DNA of 64,000 nt, taken from assembly GCF_049747295.1 (NCBI RefSeq), contig NZ_JBMHJM010000001.1, forward strand, positions 1,984,001-2,048,000, written 5' to 3'. Positions 15,515 through 23,794 of this stretch are shown one piece after another. The stretch's first letter is position 1, and each line of letters starts with the position of its first letter. The notes beneath the pieces were generated by a model. The model was not told the origin of the DNA. It was given only the letters and a program-made list of their open reading frames with translations, and made no database searches. The position numbers and the translations under genes are program-made. The DNA is from Afipia sp049747295 (GTDB lineage: Bacteria; Pseudomonadota; Alphaproteobacteria; Rhizobiales; Xanthobacteraceae).

Positions 15515-16467
15515 AGGGCTTTCGCTTCTTCAACCGGATGGTCCTCGAAGATAGTACATTTCTCAAACAGATGGGCCAGCAAACTCCAAACGGCAACTTC
15601 ACGCGGTGTCGAATTCTGTTGGCCTCCGAGCGTGAATTCATAGAGACAGTCCATAATTTCATCGGGCTGGAGGCCTTGCATCTTCAACTCGACGTACTTG
15701 CCTGCAAAGACGCTCGCAATTTTTCCATCAAGCGTCGGGTCAGGGTGATCGAGGAGATATTCGCCCACTCTACCAGCGTTTTGGAAACCCAGCCGGATGC
15801 GGTCCTGATAGATCGCGGGTAAGTTATTGAAATCGAGTTTAGCCGCGGGCACAATAACGGGCTGATCGTCGTTCAACCCGCTCCCATGAACCCGCTGCAT
15901 TACATCATTTATGACCATTTGTACTTCTGGGAGCTGCAATTGTCTAAAGTCCTCGTCAGTCGCGTCGTCTCCAAGTAGTTCCTCGATATCGTCGAGGCTT
16001 AACGAGAAGATCGCGAGACGAAACTGTTCAAGTCCGAACTGCTTCAAGACGCGATTTGGATGAGCGCCCGCGAGCTCTAATATCTTTGCGGTGATCTGAG
16101 GCGGCGTCCCCGTCACATAGTTGGAAACGAAAATCCACTCCTTTAGTGCCGGCCAGTTCTGAATCGCGCCAAAAAAATCCTCCGCCACTTTGGCCACCGC
16201 GTTAGCAATCGAGCCAGAGCTTTGGCCATCGCCACCGTTCGTGGGCCCGTAGCAAGCGAATACTGTTAGAGGATCTTGGAGAAGTCCGTCGCATTTCAGA
16301 TCCCCTTGAGAGTAATGGGCGCTCGCGGGGATGAAGTTATCTTTCCACACTTTCGTCATAACGGCTGCCAAGAACAACTGAAGCATATCGCCTCGGCTCC
16401 GGCGGAGCTTCAGCTCCAATGTATTGCGAAAGGCGCGCTGCAAAATTGGCGTCATTATTGCGGGCAT
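15511..16467 (-). CDS. ABC-3C effector protein with ABC-3C C-terminal domain
   Basis: 318 residues from MPAIMTPILQRAF, with AGGA seven bases upstream; the frame is open to a TTG at 16662 but those 65 codons lack a ribosome site and family resemblance. Residues about 50-75 (HYSQGDLKCDGLL, then TVFACYGP) recall a restriction-endonuclease-like core (GD at 55-56, D60) but I cannot confirm nuclease residues. The rest matches the ABC-3C C-terminal domain (KLDFNNLP, LKMQGLQPDEIMD, WSLLAHLFEKCTIFED). First gene of the operon; the presumed damage-dealing component. Confidence 0.8.
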   Translation of the reverse strand: MPAIMTPILQRAFRNTLELKLRRSRGDMLQLFLAAVMTKVWKDNFIPASAHYSQGDLKCDGLLQDPLTVFACYGPTNGGDGQSSGSIANAVAKVAEDFFGAIQNWPALKEWIFVSNYVTGTPPQITAKILELAGAHPNRVLKQFGLEQFRLAIFSLSLDDIEELLGDDATDEDFRQLQLPEVQMVINDVMQRVHGSGLNDDQPVIVPAAKLDFNNLPAIYQDRIRLGFQNAGRVGEYLLDHPDPTLDGKIASVFAGKYVELKMQGLQPDEIMDCLYEFTLGGQQNSTPREVAVWSLLAHLFEKCTIFEDHPVEEAKAL

Positions 16468-16841
16468 ACGTAATTCCTGATCTGCCGATTCGGCTAAATA
16501 ACACGCTAACAGAGAGATCAGGAAGGTCTCCATTTCTGCGTGTAAGGAGGATTCCGGCGCGAACGGACAGCAGTGTTGTGCTCTGCGCAATTCCGAACTG
16601 CTTGCGAGCACTGTCAGCATCAGCCAAGTCGATCGAAGTGCCGACTTGGCAGAACTGACCAAGAGATCTTTACCGACCTGGATTTAATAGCGACATGCCT
16701 GCGGGAAAAACAAAACGCTAAAAATTATCGGGCATAATCAGCGAGATATCAGACCGCAGCGCTCTTAAAGGCAGAAATCGAGTCGTTCTTAAACCGAAAC
16801 TGAATCGTTCTTTCGGTGGAGGGACAAAGTATCTGAAAACT
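16468..16841. other. Leader between tRNA-Arg and ABC-3C operon
   Basis: 374 bases, visibly AT-richer than the flanking core genes. It should hold the operon promoter, but no convincing -35/-10 pair is claimed. The alternative upstream start (16662) of the effector and an overlapping minus-strand frame (16337-16627) fall here; neither shows family similarity. Confidence 0.4.
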
Positions 16842-16918
16842 TGGCGATCCCGGCATGACTCGAACATGCGACCTACGGTTTAGGAAACCGTCGCTCTATC
16901 CGGCTGAGCTACGGGACC
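16842..16918 (-). tRNA. tRNA-Arg (anticodon CCT)
   Basis: 77 bases on the minus strand beginning GGTCCCGTAGCTCAGC and ending in encoded CCA. The acceptor stem GGTCCCG pairs with CGGGATC (one G:U). The anticodon stem ACGGT/ACCGT encloses loop TTCCTAA, giving CCT, which reads AGG. The T-arm GTTCGAGTC is present. The 3' end faces the ABC-3C operon, making it a plausible integration site for the island, although no integrase or second att copy was found. Confidence 0.95.
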
Positions 16919-17023
16919 GGATGCCACTCACACCCGTGCACGGCATGGTGATCCGCCTTCCTTACCAGAGCCAGGAGCCTGTCGCTACCCCGCTCTTGCG
17001 GGAGCCCCGCTGTCATCTCGCTG

Positions 17024-18991
17024 TCAAGCCGCCCGGATGCTGGCGAGGAAGCGATCCACCTCACCGCGCAGGGTCTCAGACTGCGTGGCGAGTTTTGCCG
17101 CGGATCCGAGCATTTCGCGGGCTGCGGTTTCCGTGGTGGCAATGCCTTCGGTCACGCTCAGAATATTTTGCGACACTTCGCCGGTGCGTTCCGCCGCTTG
17201 CTGCACGTTGCGGGCGATTTCCTGCGTCGCCGATCCTTGCTCCTCGACTGCGGACGCGATCGAAGAGGAGATTTCATCGATCTCGGTGATGGTGGAGGTG
17301 ATGTCGTGGATGTCCTCCACAACCGCACCGGTCTCGCGCTGAATGGACGCGATCTGAGCCCCGATATCCTCGGTGGCTTTGGCGGTCTGGGTCGCAAGCG
17401 ACTTCACTTCGCTTGCCACCACCGCGAAGCCCTTGCCGGCCTCGCCGGCCCGCGCCGCCTCGATGGTGGCGTTGAGAGCCAGCAGATTGGTCTGGCTCGC
17501 AATGCTGTTGATCAGCTCGACGACCTCGCCGATTTTCTGAGTGGCGGATGACAGGCTCTGCACCCGGGCATTCGATTGACGGCTGCCGTCAGCAGCCTTG
17601 CTCACCACCGCCGATGCCTGGGCCAACTGCCGGGCGATTTCGCCGATCGAGGATGACATCTCCTCCGACGCCACGGCGACGCTGTGGACATTGTCGGAGG
17701 CGAGCTCGGACGCAACTGAGACGACCTCTGTCTGCTGCCGTGACTGCGCGACGGTCGACGACATCGACTGCGCGGTCATCTGCATATCAGACGCGGCCGA
17801 GGATACGCTTTCGACCACATCTCGCACGCTGGCCTCGAAGTGATCGGCCAAGGCTGCGAAGGCCTCCCGTTTCTCATGGTCCGAACGCGCCTTGCTCTCT
17901 TCTTGCTCCACCTGAAGCTGACTGACCCGAACGGCATTGTCCTTGAACACGGCGACAGCCTGCGCCATCTGCCCGACTTCATCGCTGCGCTCGCGCATAG
18001 GCAGCTCGACAGCAAGGTTGCCGTTCGCCAACTCGCGCATCGCATCGGTGATGGCGAGGATCGGACGCGATATGCCGCGCGCAATCAGCAATCCGGCCGC
18101 GAGCGCGAGAATGAGACCCAGCGCCGCCATGCCGGCCGCCAACAGCCGGGCATGCTGTTGCGAGGCGACATACTCACCGTTGTCCATGACAATTTCGACG
18201 ACCCCGATGGACTTTCCGGAGAAGTCCCTGATCGGTCCCAGCAGAGCCGCGACCGGAGTGCCGTTCAGGTCACCCTGACGGATCAGGAAGCCGCCCTCTC
18301 CGACGCTGCCGTAATCAGATGCATTGAAAAAGCTCTGCCCGCCGAGCGTTCCGCCGAAGGTCTTGAACGTATTGTCGCCCGCGAGGTGAAAGGCGATGTC
18401 GACGCCGCGGGTGCGCTTGAATTCATCGAAGAAGCCCTGACCGAATGTCAGACCGAATTCGACCGACCCAACGTGCTTCCCAGCCGCTACAATGGGCACA
18501 ACACCGCGGATGCCGAGGCCGGCCACGCCGCCTTCCAGGCCGACGACCGTCTTCTTTTCCGTGTTAGCCACCACCACGGTCTTTCGGAAGCCGGAGAGAT
18601 CATCGCCGAATTTTGCCGGCTGATGGGCCCGGAAATAGGAGACCGCGGAAGGCGTATGGAATTGGAACTGATCGACGCCGTATTCCGACTTCATTGTCGC
18701 AAAGCCGGGACCGAACAATCGCATCAAAGCGGCGCGATCGTCCTTCGCCATGGCCTCCTGAACGGCCGGGATGGATGCGACCACCGCACTCATGGCCGCG
18801 GCGCGGCGCGCCTCCTGGCCGAGACGCGATTGAAGTGCATCATAATGGCTCTGGAGTTCGCGCTGGTCGGCCCGGTCGACGATGCCAGAGATAATCCACA
18901 TGGCGCCGGCCAGCATGAACAGAGCTGTCGTCGCCGAGGCAAATGCCAATGCGGCCGTGATTCGCCCTCTCAGGCCAAAATTCCTCAGCAT
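17024..18991 (-). CDS. Methyl-accepting chemotaxis protein
   Basis: 655-residue chemoreceptor. TM1 about 12-36, a periplasmic Cache-like sensor about 40-280 (with DRAALMRLFGPGFATMKSEY), TM2 about 285-307, HAMP about 308-360 (RPILAITDAMRELANGNL), then the cytoplasmic coiled-coil signalling domain with hairpin tip INSIASQTNLLALNATIEAA, AGEAGKGFAVVASEVKSLA. There is no C-terminal CheR pentapeptide. It should form dimers and control CheA; the ligand is unknown. No other che genes in the window. Confidence 0.95.
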   Translation of the reverse strand: MLRNFGLRGRITAALAFASATTALFMLAGAMWIISGIVDRADQRELQSHYDALQSRLGQEARRAAAMSAVVASIPAVQEAMAKDDRAALMRLFGPGFATMKSEYGVDQFQFHTPSAVSYFRAHQPAKFGDDLSGFRKTVVVANTEKKTVVGLEGGVAGLGIRGVVPIVAAGKHVGSVEFGLTFGQGFFDEFKRTRGVDIAFHLAGDNTFKTFGGTLGGQSFFNASDYGSVGEGGFLIRQGDLNGTPVAALLGPIRDFSGKSIGVVEIVMDNGEYVASQQHARLLAAGMAALGLILALAAGLLIARGISRPILAITDAMRELANGNLAVELPMRERSDEVGQMAQAVAVFKDNAVRVSQLQVEQEESKARSDHEKREAFAALADHFEASVRDVVESVSSAASDMQMTAQSMSSTVAQSRQQTEVVSVASELASDNVHSVAVASEEMSSSIGEIARQLAQASAVVSKAADGSRQSNARVQSLSSATQKIGEVVELINSIASQTNLLALNATIEAARAGEAGKGFAVVASEVKSLATQTAKATEDIGAQIASIQRETGAVVEDIHDITSTITEIDEISSSIASAVEEQGSATQEIARNVQQAAERTGEVSQNILSVTEGIATTETAAREMLGSAAKLATQSETLRGEVDRFLASIRAA

Positions 18992-19230
18992 TATAATCTC
19001 GCGCTAAATGTGCCCGACCGAACCCAAAAACACAGATGGCCGGATGGGCGCGGATTTTATCCGCAAGTCATTAACGGACCTTAATTTCGTCCCTGTCGCC
19101 GCAGACAACGCAGTGCGTCACATCTTCACAGCCGGCTTTCCAAATGACCCACTTGAATGATGAGCGCGAGGCAAGGCTTATGAGGCAAAGCTTATGATTG
19201 CCGATCTGATGTCCCACATGGGGAGCCGGC

Positions 19231-19677
19231 ATGAGCGCATCGTCTGATCTCGAGCGCTTCGTCGACGCACAGGCGCCCGTCTACGATCGAGTGCTCTCAG
19301 AGCTCCGTGCAGGACTGAAGCAAAGCCACTGGATGTGGTTCGTCTTCCCGCAGATTGCAGGACTTGGGCACAGCGCGATGTCACAGCGGTACGCCATCGC
19401 CTCGCGTCAGGAAGCAGTGGACTATCTGCATCATCCCCTGCTCGGGCCGAGACTACGGGAATGCACGCGACTGGTCTGTTCCGTGTCAGGAAAGTCCATC
19501 GAAGGCATTTTCGGATGGCCGGACAACATGAAGTTTCATTCCTCGATGACGCTGTTCGCCCGGGCGTCTGACGACAACCGGGATTTTGTCGAAGCGATTC
19601 ATCAATACTTCAACGGGCACTTCGATCAGGCCACACTGGATCGGCTGAATATCGCGCGTGATGCCAACACGGAGTGA
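19231..19677 (+). CDS. DUF1810 family protein
   Basis: 148 residues with GGGGAG before the ATG. Family features: LERFVDAQAPVYDRVLSEL, SHWMWFVFPQIAGLGHS, YAIASRQEAVDYLHHPLLG, and FGWPDNMKFHSSMTLF near the end. Cytosolic, no signal peptide. Function of DUF1810 is not established. Close to the downstream YjbQ gene, which begins about 10 bases after its stop. Confidence 0.9.
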   Translation: MSASSDLERFVDAQAPVYDRVLSELRAGLKQSHWMWFVFPQIAGLGHSAMSQRYAIASRQEAVDYLHHPLLGPRLRECTRLVCSVSGKSIEGIFGWPDNMKFHSSMTLFARASDDNRDFVEAIHQYFNGHFDQATLDRLNIARDANTE

Positions 19678-19687
19678 ACACACCATC

Positions 19688-20149
19688 ATGACCTATGCGC
19701 CCATTGTATCCGCATCCATCGATATCATTGCAACGACAACGCTCACTCTCTCAACGCGCGGCGAGGGATTCATCGATTTCACGCGTGACGTTCGCCAGTT
19801 TCTCGAAGAGACAGGCGGTGTGTCCGGAACGGTCAACCTGTTTATCCGGCACACCTCCGCGTCGCTGACCATTCAAGAGAATGCCGATCCCGACGTCCTG
19901 ACCGACCTGACTACGGCACTGCGGCGAATGGCACCGGATAACGCGGGATGGATTCATGCGACCGAAGGGCCGGATGACATGCCGGCCCACATCAAGACCA
20001 TGCTGACGTCATGCAGCCTTCAAATCCCGGTCATTGACGGCGCGATGGCGCTCGGAACGTGGCAAGGGATCTATCTGATCGAGCATCGTACGCGGCCGCA
20101 CAGGCGAGAGATCGTGATGCAGTTCATCGGCACCCGCGACCGCGCATAG
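19688..20149 (+). CDS. YjbQ (UPF0047) family protein
   Basis: 153 residues from MTYAPIVSASIDI; a GTG ten codons upstream (19658) overlapping the previous gene is also possible, and neither start has an ideal ribosome site. Family motifs: GEGFIDFTRDV, LFIRHTSASLTIQENAD, HIKTMLTSCSLQIPV, LGTWQGIYLIEHR. Some members have thiamine-phosphate-synthase-like activity in vitro, but the physiological role is uncertain. Likely cotranscribed with the DUF1810 gene. Confidence 0.88.
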   Translation: MTYAPIVSASIDIIATTTLTLSTRGEGFIDFTRDVRQFLEETGGVSGTVNLFIRHTSASLTIQENADPDVLTDLTTALRRMAPDNAGWIHATEGPDDMPAHIKTMLTSCSLQIPVIDGAMALGTWQGIYLIEHRTRPHRREIVMQFIGTRDRA

Positions 20150-20160
20150 GAAGCTGGCAC

Positions 20161-20583
20161 TTAATCGGTGATAACCATCGCCCAGAACACGCGATAGGGC
20201 GAACTCGGGTTTGAGACCGAGGCGACACCGACCTTCTTCGCACCTGCCATCAGCAAGTTCTCGCGATGGCCTGGACTTTCTTCCCACTGCTTCAACGTTT
20301 CGGAGAAGGTGCGAAACCCTGCTGCAATATTCTCAGCCGCCCGAGACTTCCGTAAGCTCGCCACACGGGATGAAAAACTGCCTCCGACAGTATGGCTGAT
20401 GGTTCCGCTCGACGCCATTGCGCGCGCCTGCTGAAGCGCAACAGCATTCAGCCAGCTATCGATCTTCACCGACGACAGTCCATGCGTGCGCCGATAGGCA
20501 CTGATTTGACTGGCGTAGTCAGCGGCCATCGCCGAGGTCTGCAAAGTAAGAATAAAACAAATGATGAGGGAAGCGATTTTCAT
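20161..20583 (-). CDS. Secreted CAP/SCP-domain protein
   Basis: 140 residues; ATG preceded by GAGG, with a signal peptide MKIASLIICFILTLQTSAMA. A CAP (SCP/PR1, YkwD-like) fold with VKIDSWLNAVALQQARAMAS, the HTVGG loop, AENIAAGFRTFSE and WEESPGHRENLLMAGAKKVG. Bacterial CAP proteins are extracytoplasmic and of mostly unknown activity. It converges on the YjbQ gene with an 11-base gap. Confidence 0.85.
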   Translation of the reverse strand: MKIASLIICFILTLQTSAMAADYASQISAYRRTHGLSSVKIDSWLNAVALQQARAMASSGTISHTVGGSFSSRVASLRKSRAAENIAAGFRTFSETLKQWEESPGHRENLLMAGAKKVGVASVSNPSSPYRVFWAMVITD

Positions 20584-20741
20584 GTTCACCTCAGTTTTGT
20601 GAGTCGTTGGACTCTTGCGTTGATCGACGTCGATGAATGTTCATTCATGGACATTAAAATTCAAGGACGAATTCAAGCGGCCACATTTTCGAGCAACTTT
20701 TTCTCATCACTCACGTTTGTCTTTTGAGTAAGGAGGATGAG

Positions 20742-21041
20742 ATGAAACTCAAACTGGCTTTCATTGGGCTCGCAGCGCTTGGAAGCGTCGCGCTGGCGTC
20801 GGGTACCGCTTCGGCAATGCCGAACGGCCTGGCGGGAGCTGCTCCCACGGCAAACAACGTCGAGCACGTCCGCTGGGTCTGTAATCCATGGGGGCGATGC
20901 TGGTGGCGGCCGAACTACTATGGAGCTTACGGCTTCTACGGCGGCCCCCGTTTCTATCGTGGTCCGAGATATTTCGGCGGCTGGGGTCACCGCGGCTGGC
21001 GGGGTGGCTGGCACCGCGGTTGGCATGGTCGCCGCTGGTGA
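20742..21041 (+). CDS. Small secreted Gly/Trp/Arg-rich protein
   Basis: 99 residues starting MKLKLAFIGLAALG with AAGGAGG upstream and a signal peptide ending near TASA. The mature part has VRWVCNPWGRCWWRPNYYG followed by Gly/Tyr/Arg/Trp/His-rich runs (GWGHRGWRGGWHRGWHGRRW). Similar low-complexity secreted proteins are frequent in Bradyrhizobium-type genomes. The His/Trp/Arg-rich tail might bind metals or polyanions, which is speculation. Confidence 0.75.
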   Translation: MKLKLAFIGLAALGSVALASGTASAMPNGLAGAAPTANNVEHVRWVCNPWGRCWWRPNYYGAYGFYGGPRFYRGPRYFGGWGHRGWRGGWHRGWHGRRW

Positions 21042-21140
21042 CGGTGCCGCTGGTGACGTACAAGGGAGGGCATCAGCTCTCCCTTTTCTTTGATCGGGAC
21101 GAAAATCGCGATCAATTCTCTCAAAGTCGCCGGAAACCCC

Positions 21141-21551
21141 ATGCCAATTGAAGTTGATGCCCTCGATCATCTGGTGGTGAACGTCAAAGACGCCGAGCGA
21201 TCGGCCGTTTGGTACGAACGGATTCTTGGCATGAAGCGCCAGGATTTCGATCCGGGGCACGGCCGCGCCAAACGCATTTCGATGCTGTTCGGCAATCAAA
21301 AGATCAATCTCCGGCCGGTAACGACAGATAAGCAGGAGTGGTTTACCGCAGACCATGGGGCGGCCGGAAGCGACGATTTGTGCTTCCTGACCACGGCCAC
21401 ACCACAGGATGTGGCGCTTCATCTCAAAGGCTGCGACGTCGCGATCGAAGAAGGTCCGGTTGAAAAGCAGGGCGCCAGAGGCACGTTGATATCCATCTAT
21501 TGTCGCGATCCGGACGGCAGCCTGATCGAAATCTCGTCTTATAAAATCTAA
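21141..21551 (+). CDS. VOC-family (glyoxalase/bleomycin-resistance fold) protein
   Basis: 136 residues from MPIEVDALDHLVVNVKDAER. Two beta-alpha-beta-beta-beta modules: LDHLVVNVKDAERSAVWYER, later DLCFLTTATP, and YCRDPDGSLIEISSY. The first-module His (LDH) and final Glu (LIE) are typical metal ligands of the vicinal oxygen chelate superfamily. Substrate unknown. Confidence 0.88.
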   Translation: MPIEVDALDHLVVNVKDAERSAVWYERILGMKRQDFDPGHGRAKRISMLFGNQKINLRPVTTDKQEWFTADHGAAGSDDLCFLTTATPQDVALHLKGCDVAIEEGPVEKQGARGTLISIYCRDPDGSLIEISSYKI

Positions 21552-21703
21552 CGAACGCGAGCACTGAGCTCAGTCTGGGAGACGCTGACCTCTGTCCCGG
21601 CGACCTCGCGGTGCGCACGCTTTCGGTTCCACTGCCTTGTAACCGTCATGTCGACCCGGTAATCTTGTTCGTACGGGGCAGGATGAGACGACAGGAGACA
21701 ACA

Positions 21704-22342
21704 ATGGGTTTGCTCGACGTTCTCAATGGCATGCAGAATGGACCACGCGGACCGAGTGGGCCGAGTGATCAAAGCGAGAGCAGCGGCGGAATGTCGCCGA
21801 TGACCATGGCGATACTTGCCCTTCTCGCCTACAAAGCCGTCAAACATCTCGGCGGCAGCCACGCGCAAACAAGCCCCGCGGGCACTCAGCCGACACAGGC
21901 CCCACCGACGTTGCCGCCAGGAACGACCACGGCAAGCGCAGACGCCGGCGGGCTTGGAGGTGGACTTGGAGGCGCACTCGGCGGCGGCCTCGGCGACCTG
22001 ATGAGAGGGCCGCTCGGTGGTGCCCTTGGCGGCCTGCTGGCCGGCGGCGCGGCCGGAAGCGTCCTCAGCGGCGGCCTTGGCGATCTCCTGAAGCAGTTTC
22101 AGGACAACGGACACGCTGAAACGGCCAATTCATGGGTTGGCCCTGGTGAGAACAAGCAGATCGCTCCGAATGACCTCGCCTCCGCACTCGGTGCCGACCA
22201 GATCAGCACGCTGACATCTCAGACCGGCCTATCACGCGACGAACTGCTTTCCGGGCTCGCCCGGCAATTGCCAGATGTCATCAATCAGCTGACGCCGAAC
22301 GGCAGACTGCCGACTGAGCACGAAGCCTCCCGTTGGATCTGA
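21704..22342 (+). CDS. YidB/DUF937-like protein
   Basis: 212 residues from MGLLDVLNGMQNGPRG with AGGAG seven bases before ATG. A hydrophobic helix (MAILALLAYKAVKHLGG), then a long Gly/Ala-rich stretch (LGGGLGGALGGGLGDLM), then a C-terminal domain (LASALGADQISTLTSQTGLS, ELLSGLARQLPDVINQLTP) characteristic of YidB. Function unestablished. Confidence 0.85.
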   Translation: MGLLDVLNGMQNGPRGPSGPSDQSESSGGMSPMTMAILALLAYKAVKHLGGSHAQTSPAGTQPTQAPPTLPPGTTTASADAGGLGGGLGGALGGGLGDLMRGPLGGALGGLLAGGAAGSVLSGGLGDLLKQFQDNGHAETANSWVGPGENKQIAPNDLASALGADQISTLTSQTGLSRDELLSGLARQLPDVINQLTPNGRLPTEHEASRWI

Positions 22343-22429
22343 TGAAACTGTTCAAATGATGATGGAGCGGGGCCCCGCCGCTCCATCATCTCGCAATCGA
22401 TGCTTCACACTGAATGAAGGATAGCGGCA

Positions 22430-22711
22430 ATGGGCGGCATTCTCTGGATCATCATTGTTGGTTTTGTTGCAGGCATTATCGCACGACTGCTGTCGCCGGG
22501 GCCGAATAACCCGACCGGCTTCATCCTGACCACGGTCCTCGGCATCGCCGGCGCTTTTCTCGCGACGTTCATTGGCCAGGCGATCGGCCACTACGGGCCA
22601 AACCAGGGCGCGGGATTCATCACCGCGACCATTGGTGCGCTGGTTGTGCTGTTCATCTGGAATCGGCTCGTGGCCCGCGGCGTCGTCTCCGATCCCGGCA
22701 ACAGACTCTAA
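22430..22711 (+). CDS. GlsB/YeaQ/YmgE family stress-response membrane protein
   Basis: 93 residues, AAGGA before ATG. Three transmembrane helices: ILWIIIVGFVAGIIARLL, GFILTTVLGIAGAFLATFIG and FITATIGALVVLFIWNRLV, with the GPNNPTGFILT loop of the family. Small inner-membrane protein often induced by stress. Probably the last gene before the hairpin terminator at 22723. Confidence 0.92.
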   Translation: MGGILWIIIVGFVAGIIARLLSPGPNNPTGFILTTVLGIAGAFLATFIGQAIGHYGPNQGAGFITATIGALVVLFIWNRLVARGVVSDPGNRL

Positions 22712-22722
22712 CTGACAAGAAT

Positions 22723-22749
22723 AGCTGATTCAGATCTTCTGAATCAGCT
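22723..22749. terminator. Bidirectional hairpin terminator
   Basis: Perfect 12-bp stem AGCTGATTCAGA / TCTGAATCAGCT with a three-base loop between convergent genes, followed by TTTTA on the plus strand. It ends two bases before the stop of the SDR gene on the other strand. Confidence 0.8.
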
Positions 22750-22750
22750 T

Positions 22751-23530
22751 TTACCAGACCAAGTGCGCACCGGCATCGATGCGCACGATTTCTCCTGTCA
22801 TGTTGCGTGATTGCGGCCCCGCGAGGAAACAGACAACGTCCGCGACGTCCTCGGCGCTCGACGCCAACTTCAGAGGGGATTTCGCGGTGACCATGTCACG
22901 GACCTTGGCAGCCTGTTCGGCGCCGCGTCCCTTCGTGAACCATGGCGTGTCGATATAGCCCGGACAAACCGCGTTGACGCGGATCAACGGTGCCAGGGCA
23001 CGCGCCAGCGACAGCGTCACGGAATTCAGCGCGCCTTTGCTGGCTACATAAGCGACTGACGATCCAATGCCGGAAACTCCAGCAATCGATGAAACGTTGA
23101 CAACCGCCGAGGCGCGGCCGGTCTCCTTTGCGCCCGCTTCGAGCAACTCGCGCGTGGCCCGGACCATCTGATACGGCCCGATTGTGTTAACCGCGAAAAG
23201 GCGCTGAAAGTCGTCGGCGGAAAGTCCCTCGAGATTGTCATGCGCCATGTGCTTGGTGGTGCCGGCATTGTTGATGAGCGCGTCAAGCCGTCCCCAAGGG
23301 GCAGCGGCAGCCGCGATCTTTCGGCAGTCTTCGTCACGCGACACATCACCCTGAACCACCACGACCTCGGCGCCGGCACTGCGGCACAGATCGGCCGTCT
23401 GCTCGGCTTCCTTCTGGCTGGAGGCATAATTGATGACGATGCGTGCCCCTTGCTTCGCCAGGATCGCTGCCGATGCCGCACCTAATCCCGATGCCGATCC
23501 CGTGATGATGACCCGCAATCCATCCGCCAT
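22751..23530 (-). CDS. Short-chain dehydrogenase/reductase (SDR)
   Basis: 259 residues. TGSASGLG cofactor motif near 10-17, NNAG, VNVSS with catalytic Ser, YVASK with Tyr/Lys, and PGYIDTPW. Divergent from the acyl-CoA dehydrogenase genes and so plausibly a 3-hydroxyacyl-CoA dehydrogenase-type step of the same pathway, but the substrate cannot be read from sequence. Confidence 0.9.
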   Translation of the reverse strand: MADGLRVIITGSASGLGAASAAILAKQGARIVINYASSQKEAEQTADLCRSAGAEVVVVQGDVSRDEDCRKIAAAAAPWGRLDALINNAGTTKHMAHDNLEGLSADDFQRLFAVNTIGPYQMVRATRELLEAGAKETGRASAVVNVSSIAGVSGIGSSVAYVASKGALNSVTLSLARALAPLIRVNAVCPGYIDTPWFTKGRGAEQAAKVRDMVTAKSPLKLASSAEDVADVVCFLAGPQSRNMTGEIVRIDAGAHLVW

Positions 23531-23794
23531 TGAATGTCTCCTCGTATACGTTTACGGCGTCGCCGCCGCGGCCGGTGCAACCTAGCGAGATAAACTGCAA
23601 CGGAACAGACTTTTCATCTGAGCGCGATGGCCTAGCTGCCATGAAGCACACCCCGATGATCTATGCGTATCCCGCAGTGACCCGCGATGAGTTCGCAGCT
23701 TGTCATCGCATCAGCTTTTCCTCATCATACCTTTCACAGGAATGACATCCGCGTTTTGCATGGCGGAATTGACAACACTGAAGCGGGAGACGTC

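Noticed and set aside
16337..16627. A 96-codon minus-strand frame overlapping the effector start
   Set aside because: It overlaps the better-supported effector frame, and its product resembles nothing I know.
16990..17015. GC-rich inverted repeat after the chemoreceptor gene considered as a terminator
   Set aside because: Short stem (CCCGC / GCGGG) with no T tract on the relevant strand.
17840..19084. A 414-codon plus-strand frame opposite the chemoreceptor gene
   Set aside because: Shadow of the chemoreceptor reading frame; composition is non-native and there is no motif.
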